Shown: piece by piece, positions 21,340-31,990 of the stretch
Numbering within the stretch: position 1 is the first letter of the stretch
Layout of the letters: every line of letters starts with the position of its first letter
Source of the DNA: Perca fluviatilis
Lineage: Eukaryota > Chordata > Actinopteri > Perciformes > Percidae
Direction of reading: 5' to 3'
DNA length: 64,000 bases
Assembly: GCF_010015445.1 (NCBI RefSeq)
Contig: NC_053121.1
Span: 31,857,434 to 31,921,433 of the forward strand
Program-made: the position numbers and the translations under genes
Notes under the pieces: generated by a model
What the model saw: the letters and a program-made list of their open reading frames with translations, nothing else
The model's database searches: none
Told to the model about the DNA's origin: nothing

Positions 21340-21719
21340 GGCTAATTAGTTAAGATAAGATATTATATAATTAATTGTGATTGATTAAAAGGTATACATA
21401 GTAGTTCAAATTAGCTCCACCTCAATCAACTCGAATACATGATAATACTCCACTCACTGGGGGCTTTTTCTCTCCATAACTTTAAAATAAGTACATTTCA
21501 CTGATAAGACTTCTGTTCTTATACTTAAGTAAGATGGTGACGGAAAGAGTTATGTAATATGTTCATATTCTAAACATTTTCTGTCTGAAATTATGTCTGC
21601 AGACTATGGCATTATGGCACGGAGAAGTTTAATGTGTGAAATTATAATGCTCATGCTTCAAATGAACAAATTATTAAGCAAGGACACCTGTGAGCTGAGC
21701 ACCAACTCGACCCACCCCA

Positions 21720-21841
21720 ATGTAGTTCAGTTGGTAGAGCGTGTTGTTATATAAATTGTAGGGTAGGGGTTTCGATCCTTGGCTCCTCTGTCCAGAATCC
21801 TAAAATCCTCCCAATGTGTGTAGATGCAAAAAAAAGACATG
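21720..21841 (+). repeat. Degenerate tRNA-derived SINE head
   Basis: GTAGTTCAGTTGGTAGAGCG (tRNA A-box region) is followed 30 bases later by GGGGTTTCGATCCTTGGCTC (B-box region), spaced as in a tRNA. The acceptor and anticodon stems do not fold properly, so it is not a functional tRNA. The GGCTCCTC continuation is the usual body of a fish tRNA SINE. Confidence 0.6.
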
Positions 21842-22207
21842 CACTGTAAAAAAGCTTTTTTTTCACTTTCTGCCAGCAATACATGCTATTTAATATGTCA
21901 ACAAAAAATGTTTGCCCGAGGGACTTGAAAAATTCTGACTATTATAATTGCAAGTTGCCAGTGGATATTAGCTGTCATAAAAACTTACAAATTAGTCGTG
22001 AATAATTAGTTGCAAGCATAGTTAGGAACACTTGACAGTAGTTGTTATAGAACCTTGGGAATTAGTTGAAGGGACACATTATTTTTGTACCTGTAACTAT
22101 TATTTTTACGTTGGCAGCACAATCCAGAAAGAGTTGTTGTCAAAATAATTCATGCAATTAGTTCACTCGTTATTTTAAGTTGATACAACTAAGTACTTTT
22201 TACAGTG
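21842..22207. mobile_element. MITE with CACTGTAAAAA termini
   Basis: CACTGTAAAAAAG (21842-21854) is inverted as CTTTTTACAGTG (22196-22207). The 366-bp AT-rich interior has several TTAGTTG and AATTAGT words and no coding capacity. It sits directly after the SINE relic. The target duplication is unclear. Confidence 0.6.
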
Positions 22208-23988
22208 TGCAAGTTGCCTTGGATAGAATTGTTCAAAATAATGCAATATAACAATACTTTTTCAATTTTTGGTTTATAAAATTCAAACAACCCAGGTTAT
22301 TTTTCTTCTTTTTTTTCTCCATATTCCAGAATTTGTAGCCCAGGCCTTGTGGGCACTATGAGCACTTGTGCACTGCTGGAGACAGTTTGTATTTCACTCT
22401 TAAATTTCAATTTGTATCTTGCTGTTTCCTCCAGTGCCCATACTTGGTGCTATAATTACATTTGGGCAACGGGGTCCACAGTATTTCAATTAGTAAGAAT
22501 GGGGCACATATCACTGTTGCAGCCCCACTTTGTGCTTCGGGCTGACATGAAATCATCGATGTCATGTGATCACATGATAAGGCCAACCAAGCAGGACACC
22601 CACCTGGGTGTAATTCTACAGAAAAATATTGCCTAGTTAAAGTACTACAGCAGCGAAATTTACCTTGGTGCAAAACTTTAGTAATGAAGAAACTGCATTA
22701 CATGGCAGTCTTATTCCAAATGTTCCATGAAGGAATAATTAGAAATAGAATAAGCAAAATTTTAATGTCTGTCTCTCTGCAGGTGACAGTAGATTATCTT
22801 TGCCATGGTTCCTCAGTGAAAACACAACATATAAAAGAAGAACAATTAGACACAAAACAACTACATAAAACATCTGTTTAAGCTCTTTCAAAATCATCAC
22901 ACAGCATGTAAACCTACAGGGGTCAAACATAAATTTTAGAATCTCATAAGAGTATATTCGACACATCATACACAGGACAAGATTTGCAGTCATTAACATT
23001 TGTCTCGATCAACAGGGAAATAAGTTTGACCGGTTGCAGTTTTGCTACTTTCACATAGCCTCGATAAAGATGTCTTGGTTTCCACAGGATGTCTTCTTCA
23101 CAGCGGGTGAGAACGCCCTCAGCCACCATCGCCGAAGATGTAATATACGGGGCTCAAACCATTGATGTCGACCCATAATAATCCTGAGACAAAGCTAAGA
23201 GTGTTTGGAGAAACACAATTACTACCACCATGGCTTTACTTTCAATAAAGCTGTCCCAGATTCATTCATCAGCCTATCTCGGATGTTCTGCTTGAGTTGC
23301 ATTACCCTCACCTAGACAGATGCTGAGGGGAGATCAGGTTAATGGCCATTAACAGTGAAGATGGCAATACTGATGAAACCTCTGATCATTTGTGATAAGG
23401 CAGAGGACTGTTGCCCCAACTTTTCTTGGCAATGACAGTGTAACAGCTGTGTCAGAATGTGACGGAAATCTGAAATTTGTTTTTTCACAGCTTCACTGAA
23501 TTGTGAACGATTATGAAACATACATTACAAAACATTATGCTCTTTCGTAAATGATATTCACTTTCATTGCTCTGGGTTGCAGCTCGCTACCTGCCTAACT
23601 ATACCAATGAAGTCTGTTTAAACCAGAGCTGTCACACACAAGTGACCTGAACATATGTTAGTGTTAAGTTACTTTCATAATGCATTTTATATGCTTTAGC
23701 AAATTGCAGTTTATCAAGGATTTTACAATGACATTTTTCATTCAGCTCGCTAAATTGCAGAACAAAGTTGTTATTTCTGCTTTTAAAATGACCTTTTAAA
23801 TCGCTTTAAAGTTGGGCAACTACAAAAACGTTGGTTTGGTGAATTGGTTGGGATTCATTTGGAAACAATTCTCTTCAAACTACTTTACTTACAATACAGA
23901 AGTTGTTATTTTAAGGAGTTTATGTTGTCTATCTCCTATATTCAATCATTATCTGTAAAAAGCTAATTCTCTATGTTATCTCCATAAT

Positions 23989-23999
<11 letters not shown>
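22208..23999. other. Unique sequence
   Basis: A moderately complex part at 22310-22630 may be an old repeat, but I cannot name it. 23060-23140 has CCTCGATAAAGATGTCTTGG and CACCATCGCCGAAGATG. No gene is supported. Confidence 0.4.

Positions 24000-24030
<31 letters not shown>
24000..24030. repeat. (TA)n microsatellite
   Basis: Fifteen or so TA units. Confidence 0.9.
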
Positions 24031-24033
<3 letters not shown>

Positions 24034-26285
24034 GCTGTATTTATATTATAGTTTTGAGAGTCTGTTAAATTTATATAGTTTATGAGTCAATATATATTTT
24101 TGACATGTTCACCAAACAGCATGAAAAACTAACTGGTAGTTAAAGTGAATTTACATAAGTCAGTTTAGTCTGCTGTGATTGTTTTCCCATTCTCACACTC
24201 TCCCCTCTTAACACATGTTTATAGTCCTGATTGGCTAATCTGAAGAATCTAGATAAGAGGAAAAGCAATACACAGGGGAGGAAGTACCCTTATGAGACCA
24301 GAGAGCCACGCAGCCAGCATCCTCCCACTCTCACATCTCCAACTGCTGCAGATCTCAAAACTGAGAGGAGATAGGGGCCAGAGGAAGGCATGTTGAGTTG
24401 CACATTTGACTCATGACTTGCCCTAACCGTGCAATCTACTTCGTGAAGGATGGAGGTTAATGGGGTGTGGACGGTAGTTTCTCACTAAGTGCCATCATTC
24501 ATACATTTCAAGCCTCAATAGCTTCGCTTCAACTGTCAGAAATGAAATGCTTAATTGAAAAAAAAAAAAGCTCCACAGTCTGGAGCAACACCAGGATGGA
24601 CGACAATTAGTTTTCCCAGCCCACAGAAAAGTTTCTAGGCAGCTATGACACCTAAAAGATGTATATTAGAAATGAAATGTATTCCTCCATTTACAGTAAT
24701 TTTGAGACACTCATAAACATGTCTGCTAAGAGCCTAAACTGTAAAATGCCAATGAACGTTACAGTTGGGCGGCTGAATGGTTGACAAAATGGCATCAAAG
24801 TAAGAATGCATAGTCAGCCAAACCTCCCTGAATAAATAAAGAAAAGCAAACAGGATTTTGTTCTTCTATACTCTTCATATTGTATTTAGGCTATCTTATC
24901 TGTCACTGTAAAAACATGTAGCTTCAATAATAAAGTGTGTTGTTTGTCTTTTGTTGAATGCATGAATAGTGTTGTCACTCCTCAGCAGAAAGGCCAGTAC
25001 AAAATGCATTAAAGTGACGAACAATAATTCAGCGTTTAAGTGCATCTAGAAACAAATAAAAGTGCTGAAACCAATTCAAAGTAGTTGTGAGACAGAGCTT
25101 ATGAATACACAAAATTTAATAATTCTGTGCTTTGTCATACAGGTCGAAAAAGCTAGAAAACACCACACATTTTCAAATGGATTGTAAAAAAAAAAGAAAA
25201 AAATGTAGCCTGTTAAAAAGATTTTTTTTGTATAACTGTACAAACAATTACATGATTGTCACAAAAAAAAAAACTATTATTTTGACATTTGTTTGCCCGG
25301 CAGCAACAGCAGGCTTACACTTAAACCTGTATGATACATGATTATCTTCAATGCAACCAAATTCTCATAACAAGATAAGTAAAAGCAGCCGTCTCCTTCC
25401 CTCAGTTACCTCCCATCACTCAACGACCAACCTCCATTCATTGAAACAACCAACTAACTTTTTTTTTGTCAATGTCAGCAACATGAGTGCCGAACCAATT
25501 GCATCCAATCAGTTTAATTCGCATTGAGCTGTGGCGGCGGACTCATGCTGATAGTGGCCTATTGTTTAAAATGAACTCTGAATCTCATCCTTCTTTTGTA
25601 CTCCTCCTCCCTAAGCTAAAGAGCTCTGCTGCTGAAGAAATGTGCTGCAAGAAATATGTCTCAACAAATCATGCAACTCTTTACTTCTTATGAGATTCTT
25701 ACTGTTCTATTGTAGTGTAAGTGTGTTTAATCGTAATCAGACAGTGTGTTGGACAGTTGTGTTGTATTGGCAAAGAAATCAGTCTTTTTTTTTTATTTAT
25801 ACATAAAAAACTAGCAGCAGTTGATTTCACATCATGTCAAACATCACCTTACCTCACCTTCATGACAGATTATTTCCCCCCCAAAAAAATTTGATTTTGA
25901 ATTTCAAAAGCAAATGAAAGAAGCAAAACTGTTAAAATAAAAAAAAAAAAAAAAGAAAAAAAAGGTGAATATGTTTCAAGAATAGAAAGATATTTTTTGC
26001 ACTGGATATGTTGCATATTCGAAACAAGCTCCCAATTTTTTGCAGTGTGTTTGAGTTGCTGCCTAAGCAGGCAGATCCTCTAATGAACCAGCGGGTATCA
26101 GCAGATGTGGGTCTATAACTTAATTTCCCCCCTCAGCTGTAGAGCAGATCCTATGGCGTGTAAGTGGTCTTGATGGATGAGCACAGCTCATCATACCCCC
26201 ACCATCAGCACCAACCCCCAGCATCCAGCACCCTTCAGCGCTGTCTTTACTGTAACAGAATATCCACATTTTAAATGCTTTCTTA
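24031..26285. other. Unique AT-rich sequence with A-rich runs
   Basis: No gene or repeat family is recognised. A-rich tracts lie at 24559-24570, 25188-25202 and 25938-25964. A stretch at 24280-24400 is moderately GC-rich without further signal. Confidence 0.45.
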
Positions 26286-26468
26286 GGGGCACCTGGTAAG
26301 CTCACCTGGTTGAGCGTGCGCCTCATATACAGAGGCTCAACCCTCATCGCAGCGGCAGCAGGTTTAATTTCAACCTGCGCCCCTTTGCTGCATGTCATTC
26401 CCCCTCTTTCTCCTCCTATCCTATCTTCAGCTGTCCTATCCTAAATGGGCCTAAAATATAAAAAAAAT
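26286..26468 (+). repeat. tRNA-derived SINE
   Basis: The head GGCACCTGGTAAGCTCACCT with GTTGAGCGTGCGCC and the GGTTTAATTTCAACC region sit where tRNA A and B boxes would be. The body CCCCTTTGCTGCATGTCATT, with CCCCCTCTTTCTCC, is a signature of a SINE abundant in spiny-rayed fish. It ends in TCCTATC words and an AAAATATAAAAAAA tail. The tRNA part no longer folds, so it is not a tRNA gene. Confidence 0.8.
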
Positions 26469-26880
26469 GTTTTCTTACTCATTTTTAAAGTGTGTCATTC
26501 ATGATCTTTGCAAGGCCTTGATTCAAGATGCACGATTGTTTATCTGCATTCTTGTACAAAGGACAAACGAGAATTAACTGCAATATCACAAAATCACATC
26601 TAAAAAGGGAGGCCCTTTATTGGTGCCCACCCACCTAATCACTGTCAGCAGATCCATGACAGGTAGTGTTACAAGGCTAAGCTAACCTGGGCTCGTATTA
26701 CAAAGAAACACGGCTATTTAAGGCTAACCTAGCAACCTAGTAACATTAATGGTATTGTCTCCTCTCCCTTTGTGATGCATTTAACGTTAGAGTGAGTCCT
26801 AAACTGGCCTGGATGAGTATATACTTTCCTACTTAAGAGCGGTTGTGCTGTGTTAAAGTGACTCACACAGCCACTGTTTT
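26469..26880. other. Unique sequence
   Basis: Includes AAGGCTAACCTAGCAACCTA. Nothing is supported. Confidence 0.4.
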
Positions 26881-27075
26881 AATTCATGCTCCGGAGCCGG
26901 GCCTGCTGGCGTCGGTCTCTCCTGCTGTCGGGAGGCTGCGTTCCGCATTCACTGCTCCGCGTCCTCTCCTCTGTCTCCCCCCGGAAACAGTCTCAATCTG
27001 AACTCCTCTAACACACCTGCAATGGCTGGGTTTAATCAGATCAACCAACACGCCCCCCTCATGTGTCATTTGTCA
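26881..27075. promoter_or_regulatory. GC-rich candidate promoter or regulatory block
   Basis: GCTCCGGAGCCGGGCCTGCT, GGCTGCGTTCCGCATTCACT and CTCCCCCCGGAAACAGTC form a CpG-retaining island in AT-rich surroundings. The 61-codon minus frame is not recognisable. It could be a CpG-island promoter of a non-coding transcript or an old GC-rich insert. Confidence 0.3.
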
Positions 27076-28107
27076 GTCTGACCCTCTCGTCAGCCTAACT
27101 ACACACACCATCAGCTCACACAGACTAACTTACAATATAAGTTAACATGGACAAGATGTGCTAAGGATGAAATCATAACAGCTACTGAGCTTGCATGTCA
27201 ACAGATCCAGTCCATGCAAGACTGATTCACCATGAATTGTTGGTAAATAATAACTAATTTTAATCCAAAAACGTGGCCGACCAAGGTCCATCTCCGAACT
27301 GATAACGGATGATCAGATCACTCAAGCAGAAAATGTGTGATATACAGAAGAGTTTAACAGTTTGACACCTCGTGTGAAACATGACTTTGTCTCGTTTTAA
27401 TGACTCATCATGCCCATATCTGCTTGATAAAAGACCCCCAACCACAAGCATTTGTCATTCTTGTTGCTGTTTGTCAGAATACTGGGGAAAGGAATAACTC
27501 ATCTTTCTTATGGACACATCATCATCACAGAGTGGCGTGTCTGTATTTGGGTCACTGGAACACTTCAGCTTTCTTGATGTATTCTGTTGATTTTATAAAA
27601 TCATCTCTTCCACAATCCGTCTTTATTCAACCAAAGACCAGACAGAAAAAGTTAGCATCGTGCAGGTGAACATAGTGGAGAATATAGCAGCTAAAAAGCC
27701 ACATATTTCCCTCAGGAGTTGGAGGAGACCAAAAGAGAGCTAAAGGCTAAAAGTGAATTTTGGACTGAAATTCATTAGGTGAACACAAACAGGACTCCAA
27801 ATAAATGCTAATATTGCTGTTGCTCTGTTTCTGCTGGATGTGTTAATAGGGTTTGCTAACACACATCACCAAATCAACTGTACAGGGTGAAAAATATGTC
27901 AAGTCATGTCATGTGTTCACCACCTGTTGCACTGCTTTAAGTGGCCTACTGCTGGATGTGTTTATGTGTACCCGATGATGTGATGCATTTAGTCATTTTA
28001 CAAGTTAAATCCTTAAACAGATAACATCATTCAAAGGTGTAATTTAGCATGACGGCCTGCATTGTAAACGTAGCCTAATAGGTGGCAGAGAGACCAACTA
28101 AACACAA
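27076..28107. other. Unique sequence
   Basis: No gene is seen. The 89-codon frame 27400-27669 has no motif. Confidence 0.45.
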
Positions 28108-28118
28108 ACCCACACACA

Positions 28119-28160
<42 letters not shown>
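28108..28160 (+). repeat. (CA)n microsatellite
   Basis: CACA units with scattered AAACA interruptions. The cysteine/valine frames on the minus strand are repeat artefacts. Confidence 0.9.
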
Positions 28161-28639
28161 TCTTCTCAACATATCCTCTGTCCCTCTCAAGGGCAGGGAG
28201 CTGTGGTTGCTGCTGGAGGGCCGAGGGGACCATGTGGCGAGGCGTCCATCTGGGGTAACCTGAGTAAACGCAGGGTAAGCCCACCGTGCGTCGGTGCACT
28301 CTGTTGTTTCAACAGACATGTTTTCCCAAAGCAAGAAAAAGTACACTAAGAAGGGTGCCTTAAGTCACGGCTCAGTTCACTGAGCCATCTCGCTTCAGGA
28401 ATCTGATCTCACTCACTTAAAGACTGTGGTTTCCCTCAGCTGCACTGCTTAAACCCGCTGTCTTGGTATAGATTTTAACCTTAACTTTAAATGTTAAATT
28501 AAGAAAGAAATTTAGTTGAAAGTGGGAATTAAGTTTGCTAATTTGTACAAATGTCTCTCTTTATAAAAACCAATTTCTGGAGCCGCTACACACTTTAATG
28601 TAGTTTGGGCTGTCTCTGTTCTTTTATTTTTCCCTCCTT

Positions 28640-28770
28640 ACAATTCACCTGCGGATGCAGTCGCAATCAAAAATGCTAATTACCCAAGTGGCTTAATCAA
28701 CATTAGAATAATTACGCCATTAGAATACGAGCAAGCTGTGATGAATATGGGTTGGTAAACTCCTGTAAAA
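28640..28770. promoter_or_regulatory. Candidate conserved non-coding element
   Basis: ACAATTCACCTGCGGATGCA, AAAAATGCTAATTACCCAAG, GGCTTAATCAACATTAGAAT and AATTACGCCATTAGAATACG give five or more homeodomain-type cores and an E-box in 130 bases without low complexity. It is one of the most enhancer-like stretches here. Conservation was not tested. Confidence 0.45.
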
Positions 28771-29093
28771 CATGTGCTGTTTATTTGATCAACATCAGGA
28801 TACAAAGATGGCTCCCCAACCAACAAAACAGGTGATTGATTGAGTCTGAAAAAGAAAATACGGAAGAAGCAAAGCAGGGGCTGAATTCCTTTAGTGTGAA
28901 GCAGTAAAAAACATACTTCATCTGTTTGCTACATTCCCTTTATCTGGTGTTGTTCTCTTCTGTCATCCTCATGTCTCTCATGACCCCAAAGTTGCATTGA
29001 TTTTTTACCTGGACAAGCTGGAGGCGGAGCGATAGCGACTTTAAAATACTTTGTTGTTGCAGTTGTAAAGAAAACACAATAGTTGCTCTATTC
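28771..29093. other. Unique sequence
   Basis: Nothing recognised. Confidence 0.4.
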
Positions 29094-29672
29094 CAGTGGT
29101 AGAATGTAACTAAGTACATTTACTCAAGTACTGTACAAAAGTACAAATGTCTAGGTACTTGTACTTTACTTGAGTCTTTTCTTTTCATGCCACTTTCTAC
29201 TTCTACTCCACTACATTTCGGAGAGAAATATTGTACTACATTAATCTCACAGCATTAGTTACTGGTTACTTTAGAAATGAAGACTTTTGCACACAAAACA
29301 CATGTAGTTTATAAAATACAATGTTGTATTTTAAATTAAACTACCCAACAATATAATGGTCTACAAGTCCAGCTGAAATGATTAGACCATTAAACACAGA
29401 ACTGTTTGGATTGTTTCCAGTTTCTAAAATGTGAGGATTTTCCTGCATTGAGTACTTTTAATACTTTAAGTAAATTTTCCTGATGATACTTACATACTTT
29501 TACTTAAGTACCATTTTCAATGCAGGACTTTTGCTTAAAGTGTGGTATTAGTACTTTCACTTAAAGGGGAGCTGTGCAGTTTTGGCAATTTCTTTGCTTT
29601 TTGATCGCAGGTTTCTCTATAGAGCTCCCCCTACAGCTTCGGAATAGATATTTGGCAACACTGTGTAAAAAC

Positions 29673-29756
29673 TCACTCAGTCAGCCGTTTCCTCTTTCTC
29701 TGTTCTTCCGACAATGCTTTCCTAGCCTTCTGCTTCTTTTTCGCCAGCTCAGCCAT
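29673..29756 (-). pseudogene. Exon-1-like relic ORF, lysine/arginine-rich, in a TTAA element
   Basis: On the minus strand an ATG at 29756 opens a 27-codon frame, MAELAKKKQKARKALSEEQR then KRKRLTE, with the stop formed inside a GTGAGT splice-donor-like site (29671-29676). Reading only to the donor gives an 80-nt exon. A start codon, a highly basic charged helix and an immediate donor look like a first coding exon whose downstream exons were lost by internal deletion of the mobile element. I recall similar basic N-termini in predicted fish proteins of unknown function, but cannot name a family. It has no known activity. Confidence 0.4.
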
Positions 29757-30008
29757 GAAGATAATGTGAAAAACTCCATCGCTACCTTGTTAGCCAGTTC
29801 CTGAATATGTGTGCAGTGCCGTGAAGCAATGCGTTATATCGCGAGACCTGATATCACGCGATACTCCCTGACGCTGAGGCCGACAGACATGCCGGCCAAA
29901 AGTTGCGAGGGTGGTTATTCCGCTCACAGGCGCTAGGGGGAAGCGAGACGGCCACCATTAAACCCGAAATATATCATATAAACATTCCAATGACTCGGCT
30001 AAGTTCAG

Positions 30009-30657
30009 TTAAGTGATGGTTCGAGTAATTTACCTTGGTTCCTTACCACCACGACCTCGGAGCCAACACCCTCTTTCATTCACCGCGGTAAGTTAGCGTG
30101 AGTAGGCTGATTAGCTTACGAGCGCTGGCTGACCGTTATCGGTCTTAAATGACTAATATAATGCCCAAAATATACCAAAGGTTTCCACACTAGTATCTAT
30201 AGGTTATGTACTCATAAAACGATGGATTGGAAAGTTTGTAAGTACACCAGAAGTTTATGTAAATAACACTTGCCTGCTGGCTTCTGCTCTCTGCTGCTGT
30301 TGTTGCTGCTGTGAGTCTAACTGCAGGTAGCAGCAGCAGCAACAGAGAGCAGAAGAGAGCAGGCAAGTGTTCATAAACTTCTGGTGTACTTACAAACTTT
30401 CCAATCCATCGTTTTATGAGTGCATAACCTATTTGTACTAGTGTAGACCTTTGGTATCATTTCGGGCATTATTAGTCATTTAAGAGATACAAACGTGGGT
30501 CCATTAGCCCCGCGCTAAGCTATTCAGCGGCTAACGCTACTCTACGCTAACTCGCCCAATGTTAGACCCAGGTGAAAAAAGCTTCTGGGGGGGTGTTTGG
30601 CTCGAGGTCGTGGTGCAAAGGACCCTAGGGAAAAATTACTCCGAACCATCACTTTAA
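30009..30657. mobile_element. Palindromic TTAA-bounded MITE, innermost layer
   Basis: TTAA at 30009-30012 and 30654-30657. The two halves are inverted copies over most of their length: GTGATGGTTCGAGTAATTT against the right end, then CCACGACCTCGGAGCC, then a nearly exact block around ACGATGGATTGGAAAGTTTG and AGTACACCAGAAGTTTATG. Arms of about 300 bp surround a short centre (about 30311-30329) flanked by GCTGCTGTTGTTGCTGCTG-type triplets. The 30040-30160 and 30490-30600 portions are less well matched. No coding capacity. Confidence 0.85.
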
Positions 30658-30730
30658 GGTAAATTAAGCTAAAACAACTGCATAGTTCCCCTTTAAGTAA
30701 TAGAGCTGAATACTTCTTCCACCACTACTG

Positions 30731-31600
30731 AATTCATCCAAAACTGAACCAGAAATGAAAAGTGAACTGATTTGAGCTGTAGATCATAAAATTGTTTTTT
30801 TCAACAGTATTACCCGTGGAATTTCTTGTCAAAATACACCTTTGCAGTCGTGGTTAACTTCACCTCAGAAGATTTTATGTAGGCAGACATTTTAGCAGAC
30901 ATTTCTAATAATTCAACCAGGAGAGTTTAATGTAGATCCAAGCCGTGCTCCAACTGTGGGTCACGTGACATTGTCTATGGAAAAAGTAATTGGACTTTTC
31001 CTTCAAGAACCAGGGGTGCCTGAAATAGTTCCTCCCACTACAATTTAGGAGATAGAACTTTTTTTCAAATTCTGGGGCCATTAATGCATGAAGGTAAAAT
31101 AAAATAAAGTCAAAATGTATGTCTAACGAAAATAAAGTTTCATGTAAGTAACTCATTTTTGACAAAAAATGAGAACAGAATGAGAACAGAACCTTCTAAA
31201 ATTGTGTTTAATGAAAAGTTTCAACGGACAATTTGTATTAGTTTTGTCTTAGTGTATCAAAAAAACTGAAAATTACCTCCAAATTACACAATCAATGGGT
31301 AGTATACTTCTTTGTTGTTTGCAAAAGAAGCTAAAAGAATTGATTTCCAATTGAATGAGAACTGGGCTGAGCCACTCAGATTATCATCAATATTTAAGTG
31401 AGTGGTGAATAAGTGGTATTTAAGGACTGTTTTGCTGACGTTTTGACCTTAAGTGTCTCATTTTGGAGACGAGGAGGGAAGTGTTTTTTTTGGGGTGGGG
31501 GGGGGAGCTGAGTCAATATTGAGACACACACGAGTCAATTAATGCCGTAAAGTGTCTTTTCTCCTCTTTCTCTGTTCTTCCTGAATGACAGACTGAACTC
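30731..31600. other. Unique AT-rich sequence
   Basis: No gene. A poly-G run (GGGGTGGGGGGGGGAGC) lies at about 31492-31508. Confidence 0.45.
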
Positions 31601-31990
31601 TAAACACCATCTGCTAAAAAAGTCTCCCTAAACTTGACCCCGCCGCCCCGAGGGGTTGGCTGACCTCTGCCGCCAGATCCTGCTCGCCAGACCATCCAGA
31701 AAACAGAAACCTGGACTTGTGTCAACTTGACATGGTGTGAGGATTCGATGAATCATAACCTGCGTTCAGCACCAGCCAAACAAAAGCAGCAGGAATACAG
31801 CGGGTGAAGGGGGAAGACATTAACAGCCCATAAATCTGCCAGAGAGGTCCACAAGTGTTCTGTCTTTGCTGCTCTTTAAGATGACGGACATGAGGGCTAG
31901 ACAGCACGTTACCCAGAATGCATTCCACACAGGCGTCTGAGTAAGGTGCACTTGCACTGACTCGCAGTTGATTATGCAGGATCTGTTTTT
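31601..31990. promoter_or_regulatory. Candidate conserved non-coding element
   Basis: CTTGACCCCGCCGCCCCGAG, GGCTGACCTCTGCCGCCAGA and CTGCTCGCCAGACCATCC, then the 31722-32015 minus frame with no domain. It is repeat-free and CpG-retaining. This is inference only. Confidence 0.3.

Larger units (their letters stand above)
29561..30696. mobile_element. TTAA-bounded element inserted in the hAT-like host
   Basis: TTAA at 29561-29564 and 30693-30696 flank AGGGGAGCTGTGCAGTTTT and, reversed from the right, AGGGGAACTATGCAGTTG. Its own sequence is 29565-30008 and 30658-30692; between them lies another TTAA element. TTAA duplication points to the piggyBac or Kolobok mechanism. The minus strand keeps a short exon-like ORF (29673-29756). 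Confidence 0.8.
29094..30730. mobile_element. hAT-like element, copy 1, hosting nested insertions
   Basis: It starts CAGTGGTAGAATGTAACTAA and ends CTTCTTCCACCACTACTG; the reverse of the end begins CAGTAGTGGTGGAAG. CAGTGG-type ends are characteristic of hAT elements. The body is full of ACTTAAGTA, ACTTTTACTT and GTACTTGTAC words. Its own sequence is 29094-29560 plus 30697-30730; the rest is a later insertion. A second copy lies at 61458-62565. No transposase remains. Confidence 0.75.

Noticed and set aside
21720..21795. Possible tRNA gene from A- and B-box spacing
   Set aside because: The acceptor and anticodon stems do not pair, and the sequence continues into a SINE body, so it is a degenerate SINE.
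26286..26360. Possible tRNA gene at the SINE head
   Set aside because: The cloverleaf fails and the downstream SINE body and A-rich tail are clear.
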